DNA of 64,000 nucleotides, from NCBI RefSeq assembly GCF_027484705.1, contig NZ_JAIXSL010000010.1:1-64000 (forward strand). The letters are read 5' to 3'. The stretch is from Flavobacterium sp. Lineage in GTDB: Bacteria > Bacteroidota > Bacteroidia > Flavobacteriales > Flavobacteriaceae. The position numbers were made by a program, and so were the translations under genes. Numbering within the stretch: the stretch's first letter is position 1; each line of letters begins with the position of its first letter. The notes beneath the pieces were generated by a model, which was given only the letters and a program-made list of their open reading frames with translations, did not search any database and was not told the origin of the DNA. Positions 55,216-63,578 of the stretch are shown here, piece after piece.

Positions 55216-55568
55216 TAATAGAATTCCTCACTAATTATTTTTCCGTCTTTCACTTCGTATTTGCACATTTCTCTCATGTCCATTCGTCCCATTCCTTTCA
55301 TGGTGACGTCCATGCCCATTTCCATAAAAATGTACGGTCCGAAAACTTTTGGCTCGTGGTTGTAAGCGGAATGCACTTCCTCAATACCAGCATTAAAACC
55401 TTCAGATTTTGCTCGGATGGCCGCCAATCCTTTTACAGATTGCATTCCTTGTGCATGTGGTGGTTCAATGTTTAAAGCGTCCTCTGAGAACAATTCATTG
55501 TAGGCTAATTCGTGTTGGTGGGTTGAAGTCAATTCAAACAGTCTGGTTGCTATTTCTTGTGTTGTCAT
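55212..55568 (-). CDS. NTF2/SnoaL-like domain protein
   Basis: 118 residues from ATG 55568 (MTTQEIATRLFELTS); an in-frame TTG-initiated extension upstream is unlikely. MTTQEIATRLF with ELAYNELFSEDALNIEPPHA is typical of SnoaL-like/NTF2-fold proteins of about 120 residues. Members include isomerases, hydrolases and binding proteins, so the exact function is open. It converges on uvrB with a four-base overlap. It sits between the intact uvrB end and the first uvrB-tail remnant. Confidence 0.8.
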   Translation of the reverse strand: MTTQEIATRLFELTSTHQHELAYNELFSEDALNIEPPHAQGMQSVKGLAAIRAKSEGFNAGIEEVHSAYNHEPKVFGPYIFMEMGMDVTMKGMGRMDMREMCKYEVKDGKIISEEFYY

Positions 55569-55720
55569 GATATGATCATTATTAGTTATACCATTCAAAT
55601 ATAAAAAAAACATTCATTTAGCAAAATCAATTATGTATTAAGCTATCTTAAAGAAATGATGAATCAAAAAACTAACAATTTTTAATTTGTATATGAACTG
55701 AAATCATCAAAATAAGTAGC

Positions 55721-55792
55721 GATAAAGATTTAGACTTGATGCAAACCGCAAAATATCGTAATGAGATTAAAACGTTGCAGGACAAACTGTAA
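55721..55792 (+). pseudogene. Remnant of a uvrB 3' end (UVR motif), copy R1
   Basis: Translation gives KDLDLMQTAKYRNEIKTLQ then DKL and a stop, colinear with the end of UvrB (KDLDFMQAAKFRDEIKVLQ then GKLD). The upstream frame is closed by a TGA at 55694, so it is not expressed as UvrB. Bases shared with R2 (AAAGATTTAGA, CGTAATGAGATTAA) differ from the intact uvrB end. Confidence 0.75.
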
Positions 55793-55812
55793 GCAAAAAA
55801 AAGAATACGCTA

Positions 55813-55836
55813 TTGTAACCTAAAAATGTTACATAA
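55813..55836. promoter_or_regulatory. Candidate operator: TTGTAAC, 6 bases, ATGTTACATAA
   Basis: TTGTAAC (55813-55819) and ATGTTACATAA (55826-55836) contain the inverted halves GTAAC and GTTAC. The same pair recurs at 58818-58838 upstream of the first secreted gene. It lies 64 bases before the hybrid kinase ATG. Confidence 0.5.
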
Positions 55837-55900
55837 CATATAAAAAAGTAGCTTTTATTTTAATAACATTGTATAGATTTACGCTTTTACAACTTCATAC

Positions 55901-58786
55901 ATGAAAAAATCACTACTTCTTTTGTTTTTTATTTCGAGTTTTTCGTTTGCTCAAAGCGATCAAGGAATTGATTCCTTAAAAACGATTATAGCTTCTAAAA
56001 TTCCTGAAGAACAAAAATTTGCTGCTTATGATGTACTTTTATCCGCCTATTTAAACCAGCCCTCCGAATTTGAAAAGCTCTATGCTGCTTTAATTAATAA
56101 AAATAAAAACGGGAAATGTCCGAAATGTGAATACTTAGCATTGTATTATAAAGGCCATTTATACAATCAAAAAAGTGATTTGAAAAACGCTGTGCTCTAC
56201 ATGGAAAAATCAGCAGAAAAAAGCCTATTAAAAAAGGATTATAAATATTATCAAAATGCTAAAAATTGGATCATTCAGTTTTATTTGAATGACGGAAAGC
56301 TTAAAGATGCTGAAACTAATTTGAATCGTTTATTTCAAAAAGTTAAAGAATTTGAACCCCAAGCGGATTATGATAAAATGTATTTCGTTAAAGGAATTCT
56401 GGATTATAAAAAAGGTTTTTTGAACGCTGCCATTCAGGATTACCTTGATGCAACACGTTTTTTAGAAAAATACTATCCCGAAAGTGTCTCTTTTAGAAGT
56501 TCCATCACAAACAATATTGCACAGGTTTATAAAGAACTGAAAAATTACGAGAAAGCGCAGTTCTATGTCCATCAAGCCTATAAAATCATCAGCAAGTCGA
56601 CTGATTCCCTTAATATTATGGCGATTACTTTGCACCGGGGTGTTATAGAGACTGACTTTAAAAATTATAAGGCTGCCCATCCGTATATCACGAAGAGTTA
56701 TCATTATTTCAAGAAAAATTTTTACCCCGAGTATTTTGCATCGAGTGCTTATTATATGGGCATTCTAAATTATGAACAATCCCATTATGATGTTTCGAAA
56801 CAATATCTGATGGAAGCCAAAGCATTGTATGAAGGAAACGATGATTACGGATTAGCACAAATATTATCTTATTTAGCATTAATTGATGCTTCAAAAGCGA
56901 ATACGAATGAGGCCATAAAAGAAATTAATGATGCCAAGAAATTATTAATCGACGACAAAGAATCACCCGTTTATTTAGAATTACTAAGCTCCGAAGTTAA
57001 AGTATATGAAAAATTAAATCAATTAGATTTAGCCTATAAAACCTTAAAAATAAGAGATTCCTTTGACGCCATTTTAAAAAAGAAAACCAATTTAGACAAC
57101 CTTAATAAACTTGAAGCTCAATACCAAACCGAGAAAAAAGAACAACAAATCAAACTGCTTTCCACTCAAAACGAACTGGCTCAAAAACAAAAATTTATTT
57201 ATATCGGTTTACTCGGTTTACTGGTCTTAATTGGAGGAAGTTTGTTTTATGGCTACCGAAATAAAATTAAAACAGCCGAAAAATTAAAGGAGTTAAACGA
57301 ATTGAAATCGCGTTTCTTTGCCAATATTTCACATGAATTCCGAACGCCGTTAACTCTGATCAAAAGTCCTGTTCAAAGTATGTTGGGTGAAACATCCGAC
57401 AGCAACCAAAAAAACAAATTGCGATTGATTGACACCAATGCTTCACGAATGCTAGAATTAGTAGATCAACTGCTCGAACTTTCTAAAATTGACGGCGGCA
57501 ACCTAAAGCTTATTTTAAAAGAGGGAAACATAAGTACTTTTCTAGCTTCCATTGTTGAATCTTTTGAGTTTCAGTCGAAAGAGCAAGGCATGATGTTCAC
57601 GTCGAATATTCAAAAAAGGAGCGAAAACAATTCTTTTGACAAAGACGTCATCGAAAAAATTGTAATGAATTTAGTATCGAATGCCTTTAAATATACGCCT
57701 TCAAACGAACAAATTACTTTTAGCGCTGCTGTAGAAAATTCCAATTTAAAGTTAGTAGTTTCCAATTCAGGAAGCGATGTCAAAAAAGAGGATTTGCCTA
57801 AATTATTTGAACGTTTTTATCAGAAAAACGAAAGCCAGCAAGGCATCGGAATTGGTTTGGCATTGGTGAAAGAGTTGGTCGATTTGTATCAAGGAACCAT
57901 TGAAACCAAAATGGAAAGCGGCGAATTATCCTTCATAGTGCATTTACCTCTGAGTGAAGCCAATGAGAATGCGGTGGTGATTCCGGCAAAAGCTGAAAAC
58001 ATCACTGTTCAAAATTCAATTGCTGAGGATGTCGAAATTCCGGTTTTGTTGATTGTAGATGACAATAATGAAATCCGAGCGGTTTTAAGAGACATTTTTA
58101 AGAACGACTATCAAATTATTGAAGCGCAAGACGGTGAAGAAGCTTTACAATTGGCTCAAAAAGAAATTCCAGATTGCATCATTTCGGATGTGATGATGCC
58201 TAAAATGGATGGTTTTGAATTTACTGCCGCGATCAAAAACAATGAGTTGACTTCCTTTATTCCTGTAATTTTATTGACGGCTAAAACCTCCGATGAAGCG
58301 CATTTGGATGGATTGAAAAGTACCGCCGACGCTTTTTTAACCAAACCGTTCAACAACGAAATTGTAAAAGCCACCGTAAATCAATTGATTGCCGAGCGCA
58401 AAAAATTGCATTTGCGATACAGTCAAGAATTGGTTTTAAAACCTGTAGATATCGTCATCAACTCTGTTGAAGAGAAATTTATTGTGAAACTGCAACAGAT
58501 TCTTGAGAAAGAACTCTCCAATTCAGAATTCTCATCGGAAGATTTTGCCAGTGCTGTTGGCATGAGTCGCATGCAATTGCATCGAAAATTAAAATCACTT
58601 TTGGGGGTTTCAGCCACTGAATTTTTGAGAAATGAACGGCTAAAAGTGGCGGCAGATTTACTTAAAAAAGGCAACGGCAACATTTCTGAAATTGCTTACA
58701 CGGTGGGTTTTAATGATGTGTCGTATTTCTCGAAATGCTTCAAGGAAATCTATCAATGTACTCCGAGCGATTATAATCATAAATAA
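55901..58786 (+). CDS. Hybrid histidine kinase/response regulator with AraC-type HTH
   Basis: 961 residues. A signal segment is followed by TPR-type periplasmic repeats (about residues 20-415), one transmembrane helix (about 430-450), and a HisKA/HATPase kinase (ANISHEFRTPLTL, phosphorylated His478; N-box MNLVSNAFKYTP; G-box GIGIGLALVKEL). A receiver domain follows (SDVMMPKMDG, Asp763), then an AraC-type helix-turn-helix (VGMSRMQLHRKLKSLL and NISEIAYTVGFNDVSYFSKC). It senses an external signal and binds DNA directly. Codons look AT-richer than in uvrB. A motif shared with the promoter region of the next gene suggests that it regulates itself and that gene. Confidence 0.93.
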   Translation: MKKSLLLLFFISSFSFAQSDQGIDSLKTIIASKIPEEQKFAAYDVLLSAYLNQPSEFEKLYAALINKNKNGKCPKCEYLALYYKGHLYNQKSDLKNAVLYMEKSAEKSLLKKDYKYYQNAKNWIIQFYLNDGKLKDAETNLNRLFQKVKEFEPQADYDKMYFVKGILDYKKGFLNAAIQDYLDATRFLEKYYPESVSFRSSITNNIAQVYKELKNYEKAQFYVHQAYKIISKSTDSLNIMAITLHRGVIETDFKNYKAAHPYITKSYHYFKKNFYPEYFASSAYYMGILNYEQSHYDVSKQYLMEAKALYEGNDDYGLAQILSYLALIDASKANTNEAIKEINDAKKLLIDDKESPVYLELLSSEVKVYEKLNQLDLAYKTLKIRDSFDAILKKKTNLDNLNKLEAQYQTEKKEQQIKLLSTQNELAQKQKFIYIGLLGLLVLIGGSLFYGYRNKIKTAEKLKELNELKSRFFANISHEFRTPLTLIKSPVQSMLGETSDSNQKNKLRLIDTNASRMLELVDQLLELSKIDGGNLKLILKEGNISTFLASIVESFEFQSKEQGMMFTSNIQKRSENNSFDKDVIEKIVMNLVSNAFKYTPSNEQITFSAAVENSNLKLVVSNSGSDVKKEDLPKLFERFYQKNESQQGIGIGLALVKELVDLYQGTIETKMESGELSFIVHLPLSEANENAVVIPAKAENITVQNSIAEDVEIPVLLIVDDNNEIRAVLRDIFKNDYQIIEAQDGEEALQLAQKEIPDCIISDVMMPKMDGFEFTAAIKNNELTSFIPVILLTAKTSDEAHLDGLKSTADAFLTKPFNNEIVKATVNQLIAERKKLHLRYSQELVLKPVDIVINSVEEKFIVKLQQILEKELSNSEFSSEDFASAVGMSRMQLHRKLKSLLGVSATEFLRNERLKVAADLLKKGNGNISEIAYTVGFNDVSYFSKCFKEIYQCTPSDYNHK

Positions 58787-58817
58787 TTTCGCTTCCTTAA
58801 CCCCCTATTTTATTGGC

Positions 58818-58857
58818 TTGTAACTCGATGTTACATAAGTCATAACTGTTGTTACAT
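58818..58857. promoter_or_regulatory. Candidate operator: TTGTAAC, 3 bases, ATGTTACATAA, plus a third TGTTACAT
   Basis: TTGTAAC (58818-58824), ATGTTACATAA (58828-58838) and TGTTACAT (58850-58857). The first two match those upstream of the hybrid kinase, with a shorter spacer. The region is the promoter area of the secreted gene starting at 58923. Confidence 0.5.
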
Positions 58858-58922
58858 GCTTCATAGTGCTGCTGTTGGGTTTATATGATATTTGCTTTAT
58901 TCATGAACCAAATATCTATATT

Positions 58923-59876
58923 ATGAAAAAAACAATACTACAATTTGCGTTATTATTGGGCTTTGTTAGTCTTTATGGGAATACCATTTCAAAGAAAAGT
59001 TTAAACTCAGAAACCGTACTTGACCCTTGGGTTGAGATCTATACCCAAGCCAATTATGGCGGCGTCAGAACAATCGTTACCGGCGCCACGAATACTGTTA
59101 ATTTACCCATTCCCAACACACCGGGCTACAAAACAATCTCGGTAAAAGTACAACCCGGTTACGTGGCTTACATCAATACCTGTAATGAATTCAATGACGA
59201 GGTTATGATATATGGCAATCGCCCTAGTCTCACTTTATATGCCTTGTGTCCTATAACGATCAAAGCGGAACGTGCTGATTTTATTCGAGTACAATTTCAG
59301 GGTTTTACAACGAACATCCACAATAATGACTGTAGAAAAATATTTGGTTCTGTTCGATTAAAAATGTTTGAAAACCGGCCCGGAGGCGGAACTGTTACCA
59401 ACGTTGTCACCATGCAAAACGGTGCTGACGTTAGCACTTTAAATCGAATTGAAGCTTTAGTTTTTAATCGAGCAAGTGCTAGTGATACTAGCCTTCCGAA
59501 TTGTGTAATTCCGTATGTTTTTGACAGTTCTTTTGTGCCCAATTTTAATGAAGCTATTGTAAACCAAGAGCGTACATCGGGCATTTTTGTAGTTTTTGTT
59601 GCGGGGGAATCTGCTATTGCTGAGCGACGAATCGGTTTCACATCGAATTCTAATTTACGTACGGCACACAAGATGAATGATTTTGCTACATACTACTCGA
59701 ACATCCAATTATCACCGACATTACCAATGTCAAGACTAATTACAAGTTTACCCAATATTCCGGGATCGACTAGTTTGACGAGAGATAAAATATTGCAATT
59801 CGGTTTTTATAGCAATCCACCTCAAAATAGCGGCGATAGTGGGCATTTAGTAAAAATTTTAATGTCCGTTTTCTAA
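58923..59876 (+). CDS. Secreted protein of unknown function in the accessory block
   Basis: 317 residues from ATG 58923 (MKKTILQFALLLGFVSLYG); an in-frame upstream ATG (58866) is less likely, as it would precede the signal peptide by 19 residues. After the signal peptide, VEIYTQANYGGVRTIVTGAT resembles the start of beta/gamma-crystallin-like modules, but this is weak. The remainder is beta-rich with several cysteines and no T9SS sorting domain. I do not recognise a family. It is downstream of the kinase and preceded by the shared motif. Confidence 0.75.
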   Translation: MKKTILQFALLLGFVSLYGNTISKKSLNSETVLDPWVEIYTQANYGGVRTIVTGATNTVNLPIPNTPGYKTISVKVQPGYVAYINTCNEFNDEVMIYGNRPSLTLYALCPITIKAERADFIRVQFQGFTTNIHNNDCRKIFGSVRLKMFENRPGGGTVTNVVTMQNGADVSTLNRIEALVFNRASASDTSLPNCVIPYVFDSSFVPNFNEAIVNQERTSGIFVVFVAGESAIAERRIGFTSNSNLRTAHKMNDFATYYSNIQLSPTLPMSRLITSLPNIPGSTSLTRDKILQFGFYSNPPQNSGDSGHLVKILMSVF

Positions 59877-59892
59877 TATTGATCTTATTCAG

Positions 59893-60048
59893 ATGCCTCA
59901 AAAGAAAAGCAAATACGAAGCGGAAATTGATGCATTGCCTTCCAATAAAATCTTCATCAACATTAATAAGATGGAAAAAGGCGACTACGAACTCAACATC
60001 ATTCATCAAAACAAATTGATTACGAAAACCACTTTTAAAAAAAAGTAA
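59893..60048 (+). CDS. Small hypothetical ORF, 51 residues
   Basis: ATG 59893 to TAA 60046-60048, encoding a Lys-rich protein with the segments KKSKYEAEIDALPSNKIFI and EKGDYELNIIHQNKLITK. It begins 17 bases after the previous stop. The next gene starts two bases after its stop, consistent with translation in an operon. No similarity was recognised; it could still be a spurious ORF. Confidence 0.55.
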   Translation: MPQKKSKYEAEIDALPSNKIFININKMEKGDYELNIIHQNKLITKTTFKKK

Positions 60049-60050
60049 CC

Positions 60051-63032
60051 ATGAAAAATTGGCTGTTATTGCTACTGCTCTTCCCTACATTATTAATCGC
60101 GCAAGTGGGTGTAAACACTACTACTCCCAATGCCGCCCTCGATATTCAATCGGCCAACAATGGCGTTTTGATTCCGAGGGTTCAATTGACGGATGCTTTA
60201 GATGTTACGAATGTGGTCAACCCAGCTGGTGGCGCATTACCAACCTCAACATTAATCTATAACATTGCCGCAGCAGGTGTTGCTCCAAATGATGTGGTTA
60301 GTGGTTTTTATTATTGGAATGGCGCGCGATGGACAGCAATGACAAACTCGACCGACCACGATTGGTATGAAGAAGGAACTACAGCATCGCCCGATGCCAT
60401 TACCGATAATATGTTCCATACAGGAAATGTGGCTATTGGTAAAAACACCGCCAACACCACGTTAGATATAGAAACCACTGATCGGAATGGGAGTATCAAC
60501 AATAATTTCATCCAAAATTTAAGTTTTGGAACCAGCTACAGCATTGATAATACCATAACGATCAATGCCAATGACGATGTTCATGGGATAAGAAACTCTT
60601 TTTTCGGAACGGGAACAGGAACAAAAATTGGTTTGACTAACTTTTCAATTCCTGCTATGCTGGGTTCAAAAACTGGAATCTCCAATAATTTTACAGGAAA
60701 CAATACGGACGATATTACCGGTGTTTCAAGCCTATTGGTTCAGAACAACGATGGCAGAAGTTATGGCATCCATAATCATTTGATTAATCCTGCAGGCTCA
60801 ACTGGCCTTGCCTATGGAATGTTAAACACTTTTAATAATAATAGCACCAATCCTCTATTTGGCGTCAGTAATGAAATCAACAGCAACACCGGGGCAGGTG
60901 GTACTTACGCCATATCCAATAGCATACAGGGCGGAAAAACGGGTGGGAAATTCGGTGTTAAAAATAACATTACTTCAAGCGTTTCTGACACCATGATAGG
61001 AATCTCAAATACGATCACTTCAACAGTAGATGGTGGCAATATAACCGGGATCGAAAACACGATCAATGCCAATAGTGACACCGCCGTTGTTGGGAACTAT
61101 AACCAACTTGGCGGTAGCGGGAATAACAACGTATCGGCAGTTTATTCGTTTATCACCAACTCGGGAGATGGTGAACATATTGGCATTTTTAGTAATCTTT
61201 CTGGTGTCGGAATAGGAAGAAAATATGGTACTTATAGTAATATAGAAACGACTGCCGGGGGACAGCATTTCGGGGTTTTTGCAAGGGTATTAAAACCTGG
61301 AGCCAATTACGCAGGATATTTCAATGGCAAGGTGGCCATTGGTAGTAATATTAGCTTTGGCATAGACGATTATATACTTCCTTTGTCCCGCGGAACAAAT
61401 GGCCAAATCATGCAAACCGATGGTATTGGGAATGTTACTTGGCAAGATATCAATAGTACAGCATGGTCACTTACTGGAAATACTATAAATAGTACCCTGA
61501 ATTTTTTAGGTTCTGTTAACGATGATGATGTAATTTTCAAAAGATACAAGGTGAAAGCTGGCTTTATAGGATTAAACAGTACTTCCATAGGAAATGGAGC
61601 ATTACTAAATTACACCTCACTTATCACGAATAATACTGCTCTTGGAAATGCTGCCCTAAGTGGTGATGCAAATACAGCTCTTAACACGGGTACATCTAAC
61701 ACTTCTGTTGGATATGGTGCATTAACTTCCAATACTGCCGGAAACCAAAATACGAGTATTGGTCATCTCAGTTTAAATTCCAATATCGCAAATAGTGGCA
61801 GCACTGCTGTAGGGTTTGAAGCCATGAGATATGCCCATAATAGTACCTCTAGTGTTGATACCTATAATACTGCTATTGGCTATTGGGCATTAAGAGGAAG
61901 TACTAACCCAGCAGATAACATTGGTCGCTTTAATACTGCTCTTGGTGATAGTACGTTGTTAAATAATACCTCTGGCTTAAACAACACTGCTGCAGGCACT
62001 CGATCTTTAAGGACAAATACAACCGGAAATAACAATACGGCTTTAGGTTTTAGTGCTTTATATACAAACAATGCCAATAGTGGAAGTACTGCAATAGGAT
62101 ATGAAGCCATGAGGTATGCAGATAACAGAACCGTTGGACGTGATACCTATAACACAGCTGTTGGTTTTTGGGCATTAAGAGGTAGTACTATTCCAGCAAA
62201 CAACACAGGACAGTATAATACGGTAGTTGGACGTTCAGCATTATACTCAAATTCTTCAGGAAATTCAAATACAGGAGTTGGCTATACTGCACTTGGATTA
62301 AATGACACGGGTACAGGAAATTCAGCAGTTGGACAAGGTGCATTATTCTCAAATATCTTAGGAAATGAAAATACTGCCTATGGATTTAACTCTTTGTACA
62401 ATAATATTGGTTCTTATAATACTGGATTAGGCAATCAAACGCTTTTTAATTTAGGAAGTGGATTTTATAACACAGCAGTAGGTATCAATGCGCTTTATAA
62501 TTTATCAACTGGCGATCAAAATTGTGCTTTAGGATGGAATGCCTTGGGTAATGTCACTTCTGGTGGAAACAATATTGGTATTGGGACTGGTTCACAAGTA
62601 CCAAATCCAACGGGAAACAATCAAATACGAATGGGCAATGTAAATATTGGGTATGCAGGCGTCCAAGTAGCTTGGACCATAACATCCGATAGCCGCTGGA
62701 AAGATAATATTAAACCCTCAAATTTAGGTTTGGATTTTATTAGCAAACTAAATCCTGTTTCCTACATCCGCAAAAATGATGAAAACAAAAAAACAGAATA
62801 TGGTTTTATCGCCCAAGAACTTGATAAAACATTAATCGATTTTGGCGAAAATAACAACGGGATAATTTCTAAAGACGATAAAGGAATGTATGGTGTAAGA
62901 TATAATGATTTGCTTGCACCCATAGTCAAAGCCATACAGGAATTGAAAACTGAAAATGAAGCCTTAAAGCAACTCAACGAAACACTAAACAGCCGATTAA
63001 AAGCGATTGAAGAAAAAATAAATGACAAATAA
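60051..63032 (+). CDS. Secreted fibre-like protein with S74 (intramolecular chaperone) C-terminal domain
   Basis: 993 residues. A signal peptide (LLLLLLFPTLLIAQ) precedes an N-terminal ALDIQS-type region. A central region (about residues 520-860) has repeated NTA.G..AL..N.TG-type strands like trimeric adhesin head repeats. An internal duplication (61790-61919 and 62069-62205) contains EAMRYA and DTYNTA.G.WALRGST. The C-terminal ~110 residues (SDSRWKDNIKPSNLGLDFI, YGFIAQEL, ENEALKQLNETLNSRLKAI) form a peptidase S74/endosialidase chaperone domain with a coiled coil. Such domains fold trimeric fibres and may self-cleave. No T9SS tail was seen. Confidence 0.88.
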   Translation: MKNWLLLLLLFPTLLIAQVGVNTTTPNAALDIQSANNGVLIPRVQLTDALDVTNVVNPAGGALPTSTLIYNIAAAGVAPNDVVSGFYYWNGARWTAMTNSTDHDWYEEGTTASPDAITDNMFHTGNVAIGKNTANTTLDIETTDRNGSINNNFIQNLSFGTSYSIDNTITINANDDVHGIRNSFFGTGTGTKIGLTNFSIPAMLGSKTGISNNFTGNNTDDITGVSSLLVQNNDGRSYGIHNHLINPAGSTGLAYGMLNTFNNNSTNPLFGVSNEINSNTGAGGTYAISNSIQGGKTGGKFGVKNNITSSVSDTMIGISNTITSTVDGGNITGIENTINANSDTAVVGNYNQLGGSGNNNVSAVYSFITNSGDGEHIGIFSNLSGVGIGRKYGTYSNIETTAGGQHFGVFARVLKPGANYAGYFNGKVAIGSNISFGIDDYILPLSRGTNGQIMQTDGIGNVTWQDINSTAWSLTGNTINSTLNFLGSVNDDDVIFKRYKVKAGFIGLNSTSIGNGALLNYTSLITNNTALGNAALSGDANTALNTGTSNTSVGYGALTSNTAGNQNTSIGHLSLNSNIANSGSTAVGFEAMRYAHNSTSSVDTYNTAIGYWALRGSTNPADNIGRFNTALGDSTLLNNTSGLNNTAAGTRSLRTNTTGNNNTALGFSALYTNNANSGSTAIGYEAMRYADNRTVGRDTYNTAVGFWALRGSTIPANNTGQYNTVVGRSALYSNSSGNSNTGVGYTALGLNDTGTGNSAVGQGALFSNILGNENTAYGFNSLYNNIGSYNTGLGNQTLFNLGSGFYNTAVGINALYNLSTGDQNCALGWNALGNVTSGGNNIGIGTGSQVPNPTGNNQIRMGNVNIGYAGVQVAWTITSDSRWKDNIKPSNLGLDFISKLNPVSYIRKNDENKKTEYGFIAQELDKTLIDFGENNNGIISKDDKGMYGVRYNDLLAPIVKAIQELKTENEALKQLNETLNSRLKAIEEKINDK

Positions 63033-63040
63033 AATCAACA

Positions 63041-63124
63041 GAAAAAGCAGCCAAAGATTTAGATTTTATGCAAGCGGTGAAATGGCGTAATGAGATTAAG
63101 GCGTTTTATGAACAACTAACTTAA
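63041..63124 (+). pseudogene. Remnant of a uvrB 3' end (UVR motif), copy R2
   Basis: Translation gives EKAAKDLDFMQAVKWRNEI then KAFYEQLT and a stop, colinear with the intact UvrB end (EKAAKDLDFMQAAKFRDEI). It starts eight bases after the S74 gene stop and its TAA overlaps the stop of the convergent gene at 63121. There is no in-frame start, so it is not expressed as a protein. Confidence 0.8.
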
Positions 63125-63522
63125 TTGCATTGCTCCTGAAAAACTTCGAGCAAAAATTCAGGTGAAATCATTCCAGTTGGTGAAATTTCCATCGCTTTTA
63201 AAACACGTCTGATTGCAAAAGGATTCAAACCCATATTGATGCCGATTTCGTGGATCGCATTTTTTTCACGTTCGTGCAAAACACCATCGCAATGCATCAA
63301 CAAAGCCAAACGATAGAATTGCTGGATGCGTTGAAATTCTGACTTCATCACCGTCGGATAAAATTCCTGATGAAACAATTGCTTAAAATCTTCGGGTTTG
63401 ATCTGAAGTTCATCGGCCACCAAAGCCAAAAATTGCAGTTCGCGATCGTGCAGTTTCCCATCGACCACAGCGAACGAAACCATTTCGCCTAATAAACTGA
63501 GTTTTTCTTCGTAGCTATTCAT
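63121..63522 (-). CDS. TerB-like helical protein
   Basis: 133 residues from ATG 63522; an in-frame TTG one codon upstream is less likely. All-helical, acidic-looking, with ELQFLALVADELQIKPEDF near residue 28, ALLMHCDGVLHEREKNAIHE near 72 and a C-terminal helix. DG.LH.RE motifs resemble the TerB/tellurite-resistance-like fold. A role cannot be assigned. It lies directly beside the uvrB-tail remnant R2, with stops overlapping by two bases. That may reflect an ancestral uvrB-terB-like neighbourhood. Confidence 0.7.
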   Translation of the reverse strand: MNSYEEKLSLLGEMVSFAVVDGKLHDRELQFLALVADELQIKPEDFKQLFHQEFYPTVMKSEFQRIQQFYRLALLMHCDGVLHEREKNAIHEIGINMGLNPFAIRRVLKAMEISPTGMISPEFLLEVFQEQCN

Positions 63523-63578
63523 CAATTGCTTATTTTTAGCTAAAATATCATTTTTTGTTTAATCTGAATAATATTGCC

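Noticed and set aside
55212..63124. A prophage or integrative element
   Set aside because: No integrase, transposase or phage structural gene was found in the block; the S74 domain alone is not sufficient. Only the uvrB-tail copies suggest an insertion.
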